Source of the DNA: Costus lasius
Taxonomy: Eukaryota; Streptophyta; Magnoliopsida; Zingiberales; Costaceae
Direction: 5' to 3'
Assembly: GCA_027563935.2 (NCBI GenBank)
Contig: CM050450.1
Coordinates: forward strand, 29,561,439-29,625,438
Length of the DNA: 64,000 bases
Positions 1 through 11,849 of this stretch are shown piece by piece. How positions within the stretch are numbered: position 1 is the stretch's first letter; every line of letters starts with the position of its first letter. The translations under genes were made by a program, and so were the position numbers. Under the pieces are notes generated by a model that did no database searches, was not told where the DNA came from, and saw only the letters and a program-made list of their open reading frames with translations.

Positions 1-3000
1 GCCTTCGACCTCTGTCTTAATGGTTCCTTCCAGGAACAAGAAGAAGGGGAAGAAGGGCAAGGCCCCGGTCAAAAGCTACAGCAAGGCTCTGAAGCAGAAG
101 GTGAAGCGGTCTAAGGAATACAGGTGTTTCCACTGTGGCCAGCTGGGTCACTGGAAAAAGGACTGTAAAGCGCTCCAAGGAGATAAGAGGGGAAGCTTTG
201 CTTCTGGCTCAGGTATATTCGTGACTGAGGTCATGTTTTCTTCTTCTGTATCATGGGTGTTGGACACTGCATGTGGAGTTCACATTTGTTCAAATGTGCA
301 GGAACTCAAGAGAAGAAGACAGGTGGGACAGCATGAGGTGGACCTACGAGTTGGAAACGGGGCACGGGTTGCTGCTGTTGCTGTAGGAGACTACTTTATT
401 TCTTTACCATCTGGACTTGTATTGGAACTAAACAGTTGTTACTTTGTTCCCAGTATAACTAAAAATATTATCTCCATTCCTGCTCTTGTCAGGAAGGGAT
501 TTTCCTTTGAATGCAATATTTCAAAGTGTATTTTATCTTTTGATAATATTGTTTATGCAACTGGTTCAATAAGCAATGGGTTATTCATGTTAGACATGGA
601 AAGTTCTATACATAATGTTGATATTAAGAAAGCCAAGTATGCTGATGACAGCACCTTGCTATGGCATAGTCGTTTAGGCCATATAAACGAGAAACGCATT
701 AAGCGGTTGCATGATCATGGACTGCTGGGATCATTCTCCTACAAGGAGCTTGATACATGCAAAGCTTGTTTAATGGGTAAAATGACGAAGTCACCTTTTC
801 CTCACAAAGGTCAAAGGGCTTCAGGTTTACTTGACCTTATACACAGTGATGTGTGTGGGCCTTTTAGTAAACATGCCAGAGGTGGCTATCAGTACTTCAT
901 TACCTTTACTGATGATTTCAGTAGATATGGGTATGTCTATCTGATGAGACATAAGAGTGAATCTTTTGACAAGTTCAAAGAGTTCAAGAATGAAGTTCAA
1001 AATCAGCTAGGCCGCAATATCAAGGCACTTCGCTCAGATCGAGGTGGTGAATACCTAAGTCATGCATTTACTGACTATCTAAAAGAGTGTGGGATTATCT
1101 CACAGCTCACTCCGCCAGGAACACCGCAATGGAATGGTGTGTCCGAGAGGAGAAATAGAACGTTACTTGATATGGTTCGTTCTATGATGAGTCAGGCTAC
1201 TCTTCCCTACTCCTTTTGGGGTTTTGGGCTGGAAACAGCTGCAAAAGTACTAAACCGAGTGCCATCCAAGGCAGTTTCAAAGACGCCATATGAGTTATGG
1301 TATGGGAAACAGCCAAGCTTGACATTTATCAGGATCTGGGGCTGCGAGGCTTATGTCAAGAAGCTCGCCTCTGGGAAACTAGAGAGCAGATCTGACAAAT
1401 GTATCTTTGTCGGTTACCCTAAGGAAACTAAGGGTTATTATTTCTACGATCCCAAAGAGAACAAGGTTTTTGTTGCTCGGACGGCCATATTTCTTGAGAA
1501 GGAGTTTCTTCTGCAAGAGGCCAGTGGGAGAGAAATAAAGCTGGATGAGATTCCAGAGGAAGGACAAAGTGCTCAAGCAGAGTTGGATGAGCCTGAGCCG
1601 GTAGAACAGGTTATTGAACAACCTGAGGCTCAGATATCACGGGAACCGCGAAGATCGGGAAGGATTCGTCGACAGCCTGAGCGCTATGACGGAGTCTATA
1701 TCATTGGTAATGATGAACCCCTCACTTATGCGGATGCGGTCAGTGGACCGGAGTCAGCGAGATGGCTTGAAGCTATGCGCGCCGAGATGGACTCCATGTC
1801 AGATAACCAGGTCTGGGATTTGGTTGATCCGCCTCCGGGAGTTATCCCTATAGGCTGTAAATGGATCTTCAAGAAGAAGATTGACATGGATGGTAACGTA
1901 GGTTACCTATAAAGGCAGGCTAGTTGCGAAAGGTTTCAAACAAATCTACGGGATAGATTTTGATGAAACTTTCTCACCTGTAGCCATGTTTAAGTCTATT
2001 CGGATTCTTTTCGCGATAGCTGCATATTATGATTATGAGATTTGGCAGATGGATGTGAAAACAGCTTTCCTTAATGGAAATCTGGATGAGGATGTGTATA
2101 TGACACAACCAGAAGGTTTCACTAATCCAGCAGATCGTCATAAGATATGCAAGTTAAAGAAGTCTATTTATGGACTTAAACAAGCATCCAGAAGCTGGAA
2201 TATTCGTTTTGATGAATCAGTTACGGAATTTGGTTTCATCAAGAACGAGGATGACCCGTGTGTATATAAGAGGTTTAGTGGGAGCGTGATTACTTTTCTA
2301 GTCCTCTACGTCGATGACATCTTGATCATTGGAAATGATATTCCTGAAATGCATGCTGTTAAGGCATGGCTGAGGAAATGTTTCCAGATGAAAGATCTAG
2401 GAGAAGCAGCCTATGTGTTAGGTGTGAAGATCTACAGGGATAGATCTAAGAGGCTTCTCGGGCTGTGCCAGAGTACTTACATCGATAAGGTCCTGGAGAG
2501 ATTTCATTTAGAGAATTCTAAACGAGGATATCTTCCAGTCAGACATGGTCTGAATCTTTCGAAGAGTCAGTGTCCACAAACACAGACTGAGAAAGATGAA
2601 ATGAACAATACGCCTTATGCTTCGGCTATTGGTTCTATAATGTATGCGATGTTGTGTACTCGCCCAGACGTCGCTTACGGGTTAAGCGTGACCAGTCGTT
2701 ACCAGAGTAATCCAGGTATGGCGCACTGGATTGCAGTCAAGAACATTTTAAAATATCTGCGGAGGACCAAAGATATGTTCTTGATATATGGTGGTCAGGA
2801 AGAACTCAGTATAGAGGGATATACTGATGCTTCGTTCCAGAGTGACCAGGATGATTTCCGATCGCAATCAGGCTATGTCTTTAGCTTGAATGGAGGTGCA
2901 GTGGTGTGGAAAAGTTTCAAACAGTCAACTGTTGCTGATTCCACAACAGAAGCCGAGTATGTTGCAGCCTCGGAAGCATCCAAGGAGGCAGTGTGGATTC

Positions 3001-3290
3001 GTAAGTTCGTGAGAGAACTTGGTGTCGTTCCTTCGAGTGCAGATCCTTTGGTTATCTTCTGTGATAACACTGGAGCAATCGCACAAGCAAAGGAACCACG
3101 GTCGCACCAGAAGTCCAAGCACATACAGAGACGGTTTCATTTGATCAGGGAGATCATAGATCGTGGCGAGATCAAAGTATGCAAGGTTCATACAGATGAC
3201 AATCTGGCTGACCCGCTTACCAAGCCTCTGGCGCAGCAGAAGCATGAGAAGCACTGTAATAATATGGGTTTGAGATTTCTCAACCATTAG
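1..3290 (+). pseudogene. Copia gag-pol polyprotein, 3' portion, one frameshift
   Basis: This encodes the end of Gag, then protease, integrase, reverse transcriptase and RNase H of an Angela-type copia. A CCHC zinc knuckle (C-x2-C-x4-H-x4-C) is intact at 125-166. The protease site reads DTACG near 263. Integrase shows the HHCC zinc residues and a D, D-35-E triad (HSDVCG, RSDRGGE and the E of NGVSERR). An extra A at about 1900, compared with the sister copy, shifts the frame and breaks the protein between integrase and RT. RT resumes from 1986 with QMDVKTAFLNG and YVDD (from 2307). RNase H keeps GYTDASF, TEAEY and CDNTG. The stop is at 3288-3290. Apart from the frameshift every domain looks intact, so decay is recent. 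Confidence 0.9.
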
Positions 3291-3310
3291 ATTAAGTGCA
3301 AGTGGGAGAT
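3291..3310 (+). promoter_or_regulatory. Polypurine tract of Angela A1
   Basis: The purine-rich AAGTGCAAGTGGGAGA lies between the pol stop and the TGTTGGGG start of the 3' LTR. This is the standard site of plus-strand DNA priming in LTR elements. The same sequence precedes the 3' LTR of copy A3 (32979-32995). Confidence 0.8.
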
Positions 3311-4624
3311 TGTTGGGGTATGCCCTTAAGGCTAATGTTTGAGGCCTATGGGAATGTATCTGTATCATGTAATAAACTGTTATGTTTATAAAGGCATGGT
3401 TGTTATTCAGTTAGCTACATTGTCTGCTGCAATATATGTTCTTCTGAATAATGTCTCAAAGCTGTTCAGCTGGGCTGACAAGCTATTATGTCCTTAGTCG
3501 ATGTATCTTGGTGAACATGAGACAGCCTCGATATGGTTAAGACTAATATGTGTTCTAATCTTATAGGATGCTTCGAGCATGGAACAAGATGTAGACTCAT
3601 GGGTGCATGGGATGTACTGGACAGACCCTACTAGGATGTTCAGTTGTTTGTCACAACGTGAATATTCCTTGTATAAGACAAGTGGCACATTTCCTCTGAC
3701 TTGAGATCACTTGTGTTTCCTAAATGATGATTGTCATTATTTTGAGTTAGTTCAATATCATTTGAAACATAATGATTATAGACTATCTTGGATGGTGAGC
3801 TTGAGTCAGGTTAGGGCACTAGTGATAGACACAGGATTGCCGTCTCCTTGTTTAAGGAGTGTGATGTTCTAAAGGGGCCCCCCTGGATGAGATGATTGAG
3901 AGAGTGTATGGCCATACCCAGGTGACAGTGTTCATCTGATCTAATCATGCTCATCATATTGGAGTTACGAGCTTGACAGGCTTGTCCAATAAGAACATCC
4001 AGTGGCAAAGGAAATATGTATGCTTTGTGAAGTCGATTCACACTTGTGCTGTTTTTGGGTGTAGTCTTGGAAGACTCTTTCCTTTATATCGGGAGACAGT
4101 GATGTGTTGCTAGATACCCCTCACTGATCGTGATAATGAGAGTTATCGTTACCGACATTTAAAGGAAACCCTCAGGGTCGCACAATTTGATGATATGGCT
4201 TACTTAAGTCAGATCGTGTGGACTGAATTGTTCGGGTTCAGTTTAAAGGGATTTAAGCTCTGATTGTGAGTGAGATCTGGTCTGATCATGTTTGATTGAT
4301 TATGGCTAGGGATCGGTAAGCTTCGATCGGGAGATTGGATGCTAGATCATTGAGATCAGGAGCATCAAAAGATCAACGGTCAGATCAAGCACCTTAGGGT
4401 TTAATGTGATCTGGACTAATTGCTTGGGTTATTTGGTCTTGAACCAAACCAAAATGAACCAGCTCATTGGTTGAGCGTATGGTTCACTTTAAGAGAGATT
4501 TGCGATTGGGTAAACCCATGATCGCAAGTGGAAGTATGGTTTTCTATTATTAGAAAACATGTCACTTACGTGACCACGTTCCGTGTGGACTCTCTTCACG
4601 CTTCCCTCTCGCCCTATTGTCGCC
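3311..4624 (+). repeat. Truncated 3' LTR of Angela A1
   Basis: Starts TGTTGGGGTATGCCC and follows the LTR of A3 (25576-27274), with scattered substitutions, to about 4624. There it changes abruptly to sequence that is Angela gag read on the other strand. The last roughly 390 bp of the LTR are missing. Short ORFs on either strand here are LTR sequence, not genes. Confidence 0.85.
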
Positions 4625-5263
4625 GTTCCTAGAAGGAACGATTAGGACAGAGGATGAAGGCGTTCCCTTCTCACGAGACTGAGTCTGCTCTGTAGTCAAG
4701 AGCATGTTCAGCAACTCTGCCGGCATACAGTCGATCTTGTTCATATTAAAATTAATAATGAATGGATCGAAAGATGCCGGGAGAGACTGCAGAATAATGT
4801 CTACAACAAGCTCTTGATTGATGGTGTGTCCCAGTTTCTCTAGAGCCTCCTTGTACCCAATCATCTTGAGTACGTGAGCTCCCACTGGACTCCCTTCAGC
4901 CAGTTTGCTCTGAAAGAAAAGTTTAGTCAAATTGTAGCGTTCAGTCCTTGCCTGTGCAGCATACAACAACTTGAGATTTGCTATTATTTCAATAGCAGAT
5001 AAATCTTCATGTTGACGCTGCAGCTGTGGCGTCATAGACGCTAGCATCAGGCAAGCGACATCAATGCTATCATTGACGTGCTTCTCGTAAGCATCCCGAA
5101 CCGCCCTTGCGGCGTTCGGAGCGGGTTGAGGCTGTATAGCCGTCTCGAGGACATACAGTTTCCTCTCAGCCTTAAGAACAATCTTAAGGTGTCCGTACCA
5201 GTCTGAGAAGTTCGGCCCAGCAAACTTCTCCCTTTCCAGTAGGGATCGCACATTGAACGCTGT
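4625..5263 (-). pseudogene. Copia gag, N-terminal fragment without start codon
   Basis: The minus-strand protein from 5251 matches the first about 205 residues of Gag in copy A3 (RSLLEREKFAGPNFSDW...), including the region before the zinc knuckle. The codon at 5263-5261 that should be the start Met is ACA, so this copy cannot start at the family's usual place. The fragment ends within the basic stretch after VPSRN and is followed by unrelated codons derived from A1's LTR. It is a capsid-like structural protein fragment of a dead element. Confidence 0.85.
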
Positions 5264-7070
5264 GGTGTTCGATGCTGCAGTAATCTACAACAATGCAAGA
5301 ACAGCAAGGTCAGTATCAATGTTAGAATCAATTCAGGACTTAAGAATGATTCTTTTCTCACTATTTTATCTGGCTGAAAAGTCCAGCAAAACAGCCCGAA
5401 AGAGTAAAACTCTTTTAGTGAGATGGGATCCAGATTTCATACTTGGTCTCCGCGTCCCGCTCAGGCGAGATAAGATGCACAGAGAGTACAAGCACTAATC
5501 TCTGGTAGGCAATCCCTGCCAATCGCCAACCCGTGCGATTCCCCTTCATCTGGGCAATCCAGCAGACTGTGCCAACTGAGTTGGTACAACACAGTCTCTG
5601 ATCCCTCAAATGGCTGCCTCCATATGGCTACAATATGCACCACATATGTAGCCTGCATGGTCAAGCTAACCTGGCCTACTCCCTGGACCACCATGTGCTA
5701 TGCTGAGCAACGAGAAGCGATAAATCCCTTCTCTGTAACACGCAGGTGTAATCACACACCGTCTGAAGATAGATGGGCATGCCCACTGAGTGGGTACAAC
5801 ACGGCCCCAACGATAGTCAGAACAGTGAGGTTTCGCGTCAGAAGGCTTACGAGCTTGATATTTAGCGTTGGATTTTAACGGTCCTTTTATCTTCTTAACT
5901 ATCATACAAACCCTATGGTGATAGAAGAAGATTAAATCATGCAGTTCTTAACCATAAATGAAAGCATGATGATCTTATGTGGTAAAAGCCCATTAAGCCT
6001 AGGTAAGACCTTAATTTAACTTAAGTCTTCGCTTGAGCTCTTCATGGGTCTTTCGCATCTCATCTGGCCCAACCCAGGGCCCAAGCGCCCACTGCAGCTA
6101 AGGTGCACCCACCAGATTAATGCGCCTGTCCTAGAGTCAAACTCTAGACCTCCCACCTGGTCAAGCCTCTGCTGCATGCGCCTCTGCCAAGTGTGCTCTG
6201 TGCTCATGTCTGATTAAAATACAATTTAATCTATCTAGACATGAATGACACGCAGGTCAATTACACTTTATAAATTAATTAAAATGTGATGCGCAGATCA
6301 CAATAAATATTAATTTACAATTTTAATCCAGGCACGCAGGCCCCAGCACAGCACACATTAAATAGGCAACCCACATAAGATTAAATAAATAAGCAATATG
6401 GTATACATTCATCATGTGATCCAAACCAGAAAATAAAAATTTGAAAACCCATTGGCATCAATTTTTATTTTCCTTATGAGCCCTACTACCTTACAACGGT
6501 CCATTAATAGGGATCCACTCATCAGACCTAGTCAGATCCTCTGCCTCGGCATGCACCAAGTCCTAATTGACTTGAGTCGACCCAGTGGTCAACAATGCAT
6601 GCGTTGGGCTGAACGACCTGCATGAGTTCTGGCAAGCGGGCGTAACCCCGGGCCTAACTCATGTGCGTTCAATAGTTGTCTCAACCAGACATTGCTACAC
6701 GCCTGTCCGCAGTCGACCTATAGCCACCTCGTGCTTGCGCACAGGTGCCATCTGGTCAACCCATCTAGGCTGTCAGATAGTCTGATCAAACTGATTGGAT
6801 CTAGACTCGACTGTGACTTCAACCCTAATAACCCGTCTAAGTTTTTAAAGTAGGCGCCTCTTAGATCTAAGGTGAGTCGCGCAAGTAATATAGTTTTTGA
6901 GAAAAACTAATAAGCGCCAACATACATGCGCCAAATAGAAAACATGTTCATCAGGTGTTTCGCATGAACAACTTAACATGTAATTTTCGCATGTAATGTA
7001 GATCTAAGCATACAAGCGCAAACATGGATCACAAAAGCCTCAAGCAATCATAAAAACATGCTAATAACCT
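5264..7070 (-). other. 5' untranslated leader of Angela A2 with RNA-structure modules
   Basis: About 1.8 kb between primer site and gag, similar along its length to the leader of A3 (27290-29093). It contains two bulged inverted repeats (5565-5596 and 5775-5807) and a tRNA/SINE-like segment (about 6110-6210) with a T-arm-like hairpin. No ORF of note is conserved between the two leaders, so I treat it as non-coding RNA sequence with likely packaging or translation roles. Confidence 0.7.
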
Positions 7071-7082
7071 GCTCTGATACCA
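7071..7082 (-). promoter_or_regulatory. Primer binding site (initiator Met tRNA), Angela A2
   Basis: On the minus strand the sequence TGGTATCAGAGC matches the complement of the 3' end of plant initiator-Met tRNA. It lies 2 bases inside the LTR end (TTACA). It fixes the element's orientation and identifies 7085-8761 as the 5' LTR. Confidence 0.9.
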
Positions 7083-7084
7083 AT

Positions 7085-8761
7085 TGTAAGTCCCCTAAAG
7101 GGGGAGGGCGAAACCCTAAAGTGGCACATGTAAATTTTGGGCAGCGGAAATAAGGGTTTCTAGGTGATCGGTTGCATGCATGTCATATGATCAACTATTA
7201 AAACTTGTATACATTGATAAGAGTCATACCATCGCCATTGCTTGGATGGTGCCTTGGAAGAAGAGAGCGAAAGGGATCTCCTCCAGAAGATGCGCACACA
7301 AGAAGAAGATCGCCTACTTCTTGTTGATCCTTGTGCTAGCAAAGACCTTCAAGTCTCCTGATCGAATGGAAGGGAAGAAGAGATGTCTTGCTTGGCCGAG
7401 ACCTCCTTGTCGTCAACTCCTTCAACACACGAGAGTCAGAGAGCATCGAGAGGAAGAGGCGACAATAGGCGTGAGATGAGCGAACGTGAGGCGTGACCAT
7501 GTTTTGGAAACATGGTTTCCCAAAATAGAAAAACCCCTCAACGTGTGATGCGTTCACTCCAAGTGAACCATCGCATTTTTCTCTCCTATTGAACCATGCG
7601 CTCACTTAATGAGCCAGTTCAATTTGGTTTGGTTCAAAGACCAATTAACCCAAGCATTTGGTCTAGATCACAATTAAACCCTAAGGCTCCAGATCTAACC
7701 GTTCATCTCCTGATGCTCCTGATCTCACCGATCTAGCATCAATTCTCTCGATCGAAGCTTACCGATCTCAAGCCCTAATCAATCAAACATGATCAGACCA
7801 GATCTCACTTACAATCAGAGTTTAAATCCCTTTAAACTGAACCAAAACAATTCAGTCCATACGATCTGACTTAAGTAAGCCATATCATCAAATTGTGCGA
7901 CCCTAAGGGTTTCCTTTAAATGTCGGTAACGATAACTTACGTTATCATGATCAGTGAGGGGTATCTAGCAACACATCACTGTCTCCCAATATAAAGGAAA
8001 GAGTCTTCCAAGACTACACCCAAACCACAGCACAAGTGTGAACCCAAGTCACTAAACATACGTGTTTCCTTTGCCACTGGATGTTCTTATTGGACAAGCG
8101 TGTCAAGCCTGTAATTCCAATATGATGAGAATGATTAGATCAGATGATCATAGTCATCTGGGTATGGCCATACACTTTCTCAATCATCTCATCTAGGGGG
8201 CCCCTTTAGAACATCACACTCCAATCAAGGAGACGACAATCCTATATCTATCACTAGCGCCCTAACATGACTCATGCTCATTATCCAAGATAGTCTATAA
8301 CCATTATATTTCAAACGATATTGAACTACCTCAAAATAATATCAATCATCATTTAGAAACACAAGTGATCTCAAGTCAGAGGAAATATGCCACTTGTTTG
8401 CATACAAGGATTATTCACATTGTGACAAGCAATTGAATATCCTAGTAGGGTCTGTCCAGTACATCCAATGTACCCATGAGTCTACATCTTATTCCATGCT
8501 CGAAGCATCCTATAAGATTAGAACACATATTAGTCTCAACCATATCAAGGCTGTCTCATGTTCACCAAGATATCTCGACTAAGGACAAAACTGCATGTCA
8601 GCCAAGCTGAACAGCATTGAGACATTATTCAGAAATATACATATTGCAGCAGATGATGTAACAACCTGAAACAACCATTGCCTTTATAAACTTAGAGTTT
8701 ATACATGATACTGAAAGAATCTCAAGGCCTCAAACATTAGCCTTAAGGGCATACCCCAACA
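7085..8761 (-). repeat. 5' LTR of Angela A2 (1677 bp)
   Basis: On the minus strand it runs from TGTTGGGG (8761) to CTTACA (7085), with terminal TG...CA. It is collinear with the other Angela LTRs here: the GGGGCCCC block, the TATATTGGG-like stretch and the GGGTTTCGCCC end can all be found. It is more diverged from A3's LTRs than those are from each other. Confidence 0.9.
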
Positions 8762-10832
8762 GTACCGATGTAGGTGGGTGAGAATAACTGCTGAAATTGC
8801 TCCCACCCTATGGATGCATACATCAAGTCAAAGTCTCCAAGTATCCCTAGCATCTATAAGGTTGTTCGATCAAGATACCGCGTATTGAGCACGCGGCATT
8901 GTCGCAGAATCTGATTCCATGCCTCTTGTAAGGGGTGAAACCCTAAACGCATGCACTTCTAGAATTTTGCATGGGCGGAAATAAGGATTTCAACATGATC
9001 GCATGTGGCATGAACATATGATTAACTTAAAGCCTTCATAGATCAACACAAAGATTTTACCATAGCCATTGTTTGGATGGCGACTTGGAAATAAGAGGGC
9101 GATGTGGCTCTCCTCCAAAGTGAATGCACACAAGATGGTGATGGCTTCCTTCTTGGCGTTCCTTGTGCTAGCAAAGCTCTCCAAGGTGTCCTAGCCGTGT
9201 GAGGAGAATGAGATGCTCTCTTGGCGTGAAGTCTCTCTTCCTCTTCCTCAAAATGAGAGGAGTCTCGAGAGTAGAAGATGGGCGACGAGAGAAGCGTTAC
9301 CCTCGAACGTGGAGGCGTGCTTCTATTTTGGAAAAAATTCAACTTCCAAAAATAGCAAGCCCTCAACGCATGATGCGTTCACTCCAAGTGAACCGATCGC
9401 CTCTTCTTCTCCCTTTGAACCATGCGTTCATATAATGAACCGGTTCTATAGAATTTGGTTCAAAGACCAAATCAAACCAAGCCTTGGTCTAGACCTTATT
9501 AAACCGAAAGGCTCAAGATCTAACCACACATCTCTTGATGCTCTTGATCTCATCGATCTAGCATCAATTCTTTCGATTGAAGCTTACCGATCTCAAGCCC
9601 TAATCAATCAAACATGATCAGACCAGATCTCACTTACAATCAGAGTTTAAACTCCTTTAAACTGAACCAAAACAATTCAGTCCACACGATCTGACATAAG
9701 TAAGCCATATCATCAAATTGTGCGACCCTAAGGGTTTCCTTTAAATGTCGGTAACGATAACTTAAGTTATCACGATCAGAGAGGGGTATCTAGCAACACA
9801 TCACTGTCTCCCGATATAAAGGAAAGAGTCTTCCAAGACTACACCCAAACCATAGCACAAGTGTGAATCCAATTCACTTGACATATGTGTTTCCTTTGCC
9901 ACTGGATGTTCTCGTTGGACAAGCGTGTCAAGCCTGTAACTCCAACATGATGAGAGTGGTTAGATCAGATGAACATAGTCATCTAGGTATGGCCATACAC
10001 TTTCTCAACCATCTCATACAGGGGGCCCCTTTAGAACATCACACCCCAACTAGGAGAGGCAATCCTATATCTATCACTAATGCCCTAACATGACTCATGC
10101 CCATTATCCAAGATAATCTATAACCATTATATTTCAAATGATATTGAACGACCTCAAGATAATGCCAATCATCATTTAGAAACACAAGTGATCTCAAGTC
10201 AGAGGAAATATGCCACTTGTTTGCATATAAGGATTATTCACATTGCGACAAACAATCGAACATCCTTAGTAGAGTCTGTCCAGTACATCCAATGCACCTA
10301 TGAGTCTACATCTTATTCCATGCTCGAAGCATCCTATAAGATTAGAACACATATTAGTCTCAATCATATCAAGGCTGTCTCATGTTTACCAAGATATCTC
10401 GACTAAGGACTATACTGCATGTCAGCGAAGCTGAACACCATTGAGACATTATTTAGAAGTATACATATAGCAGCAGATAATGCAACAACCTGAATAACAA
10501 CCATTGCCTTTATAAACATAGTTTATACATGATACTGATAATAACCCAAGGCCTCAAACATTAGCCTTAAGGGCATACTCCAACACCTCTTGTGCAGCGT
10601 TTCGGAAGATAATCCCGAACTCGTTCGGGGGAGACACGTAAGGCTGTGGTCAGCTGGCAAGTGTGTGGCCGTGACGAGATGAAGAAGAACCAGGCGTAGC
10701 CGAAGAAGGTCGGTAGGAAGGAGGAGTAGGCGTCAGCTCGTACTCCTCATCGTCCGTGGCGGATGAGTCTGATATCGCCTGCTGCGGTCGTGAGGTTCTC
10801 TTGCTGGCCATGGCCTTCGTCCTTGGAGGCAT
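8762..10832 (-). pseudogene. Athila ORF3 (env-position ORF), N-terminal part, split by a solo LTR
   Basis: The minus-strand ORF starts at MPPRTKAM (10832) and has a Ser/Pro-rich N-terminus. A TGA follows LAS near 10650; the same frame then continues across the solo LTR (skipping 8927-10590) with LNTRYLDR and SIGWEQFQQLFSPTYIG. These match THTRYVDR-like and HIDWQHFLNMLHPTY segments of ORF3 in element P (40612-42018), so the identity is firm. At least two in-frame stops are visible and the gene is truncated at 8762. The function of this protein family in plant Athila elements is unknown; it sits where envelope genes sit in retroviruses, but I see no signal peptide or membrane segment. Confidence 0.75.
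8927..10585 (-). mobile_element. Solo Angela LTR (1659 bp) with target duplication CCTCT
   Basis: A full-length Angela LTR on the minus strand, from TGTTGGAG at 10585 to TTACA at 8927. It is flanked by the perfect 5-bp direct repeat CCTCT at 8922-8926 and 10586-10590. No internal sequence remains, so it is the product of LTR-LTR recombination. Removing it and one repeat brings the two halves of Athila ORF3 into one frame, which confirms the ends. Confidence 0.95.
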
Positions 10833-11849
10833 TGTGATTGAGACGATCGGAGGATGGCTAGTAAGTGTCAACTGTAAGATCCGGTCGGAGATGCTCTCAA
10901 ATCGGAAGTGGCGGAAACAGAAGATGTCGGCGAGAAAAGGCGACACAAAAATCCGATGTGAAACAGGCGAGAATAGCTTGATCAGACTGCAAGGAATCGT
11001 AAATCAGAACCTGAGAGATCACCTCTGAGTGGTAAGATGGGGAGAAGGTGGCGCGATCCTGTCGGTTTCGTCGAAATCGGGAGGCGGCGGCGGATCGGGT
11101 CGATAAAAATCGAAGAACAGCGGATGCACGGGACTGAGATCCGGAGTTACTTAGAGAGAATAGCTGAAAGGGAAATCCAGATCGAAGCCTTGTAGATGTT
11201 CTTCGTGTGTTGAGAAGATCAGAGGGAGGCGCAATCGAGTGGCGGCGGCGGTAAGGTCAAGCGTGTGTGCCCTAGTTTCGGGCGAACAAAGCATGAAATT
11301 CCAGTGAACCCGCCCGGGTTCACTCGCCCATGATGTTTACTGTGGTCGGGCAGAAACAACAGAAGCACGGGTGAACCCGCTGGGGTTCACCGAGCCGTGA
11401 AGCATTCTGGGAAATTTTCTGGTCTTCGGAATCGTGGTGAACCCCGTGGGGTTCACCTGCCTGTGAAGCTCACTGGATGGATTCCGCACATAAAGAATAC
11501 TGGTGAACCTCGTGGGGTTCACCTTCCCGTGAAATCCTCTGGTCACAAAGCCCGGGTGCACTGTTCTGAAAACATCACAGTGAACCCCATGGGGTTCACC
11601 AAGCCGTGATGTTCACTGGATGCTCGAAAAAATCTGGAAAAATTCTAGAAAAATTCCCATGTGCTCCCTCTTCTTCCTACAACATATAGAGATATCAAAT
11701 TAGTAGCAATCCCTTCTAGAAAAGCAAAAATAAAAGAAAAACAAATTAACGTTCTAAAACACCAACTAATGACAAAGAAAAATTATGCAAAAGAACTAAA
11801 ATCAGACAAAAACTTGGGTTGCCTCCCAAGAGCACTAGGTTTAGGTCGG
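10833..11849 (-). other. Spacer between pol and ORF3 of Athila element A
   Basis: About 1 kb without a credible gene. Near pol it carries the inverted repeat CTTGGGAGGCAACCCAAG (11830-11813, minus strand), also present just after pol in element P. Next comes the palindrome array (11304-11599), then a GC-rich, GCCGCC-rich leader before ORF3. The layout matches the pol-ORF3 spacer of element P (39441-40611), apart from the array. Confidence 0.65.
11304..11599. repeat. Five tandem units carrying 20-bp palindromes (GTGAACCCC/GGGGTTCAC)
   Basis: Palindromic cores begin at 11304, 11371, 11437, 11503 and 11580, so the period is about 66 bp. Each core is a near-perfect inverted repeat of GTGAACCCCGTGGGGTTCAC and is followed by a short CCGTGA-type tract and a CTCTGG-type tract. 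The same unit recurs four times inside this element's own LTR (15787-16002). Confidence 0.9.

Larger units (their letters stand above)
1..4624 (+). mobile_element. Angela-type Ty1/copia element A1, partial (5' part outside window)
   Basis: The window opens inside gag just upstream of the zinc knuckle. Gag-pol runs to 3290, a purine-rich tract follows, and the 3' LTR begins at 3311. The order gag-protease-integrase-RT-RNase H is the copia order. The protein is nearly the same as that of the more complete copy at 25576-34695, which shows what is missing on the left (5' LTR, leader and about 204 codons of gag). The 3' LTR stops at 4624, about 1.3 kb into an expected 1.7 kb, where it abuts an inverted Angela fragment. 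Assignment to the Angela/BARE group of the Tork clade rests on LTR length, the initiator-Met primer site of the sister copies and the general look of integrase and RNase H; a tree would settle it. Confidence 0.85.
4625..8761 (-). mobile_element. Inverted partial Angela element A2 (5' LTR, leader, start of gag)
   Basis: Read on the minus strand this holds a complete 5' LTR (8761 to 7085), an initiator-Met primer binding site (7082-7071), a long leader and the first part of gag, ending at 4625. It lacks all of pol and a 3' LTR. The break at 4624/4625 joins it to the truncated 3' LTR of A1 in opposite orientation. On the right the LTR ends in CCAACA at 8761 and abuts ORF3 of Athila element A, its insertion target. 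The 5 bases after the LTR are GTACC; the partner duplication is not in the window. Confidence 0.85.

Noticed and set aside
3494..4041. Recurring short ORFs (for example about 3494-3688, 8394-8582, 25757-25951, 33177-33371) as a conserved small protein
   Set aside because: They recur only because they lie at the same place in each Angela LTR, and are found on either strand depending on LTR orientation.
11304..11599. Regularly spaced repeats that look like a CRISPR array
   Set aside because: The repeats are palindromes within a plant LTR element, spacers are similar to each other, there are no cas genes, and the same units occur in the element's LTR.
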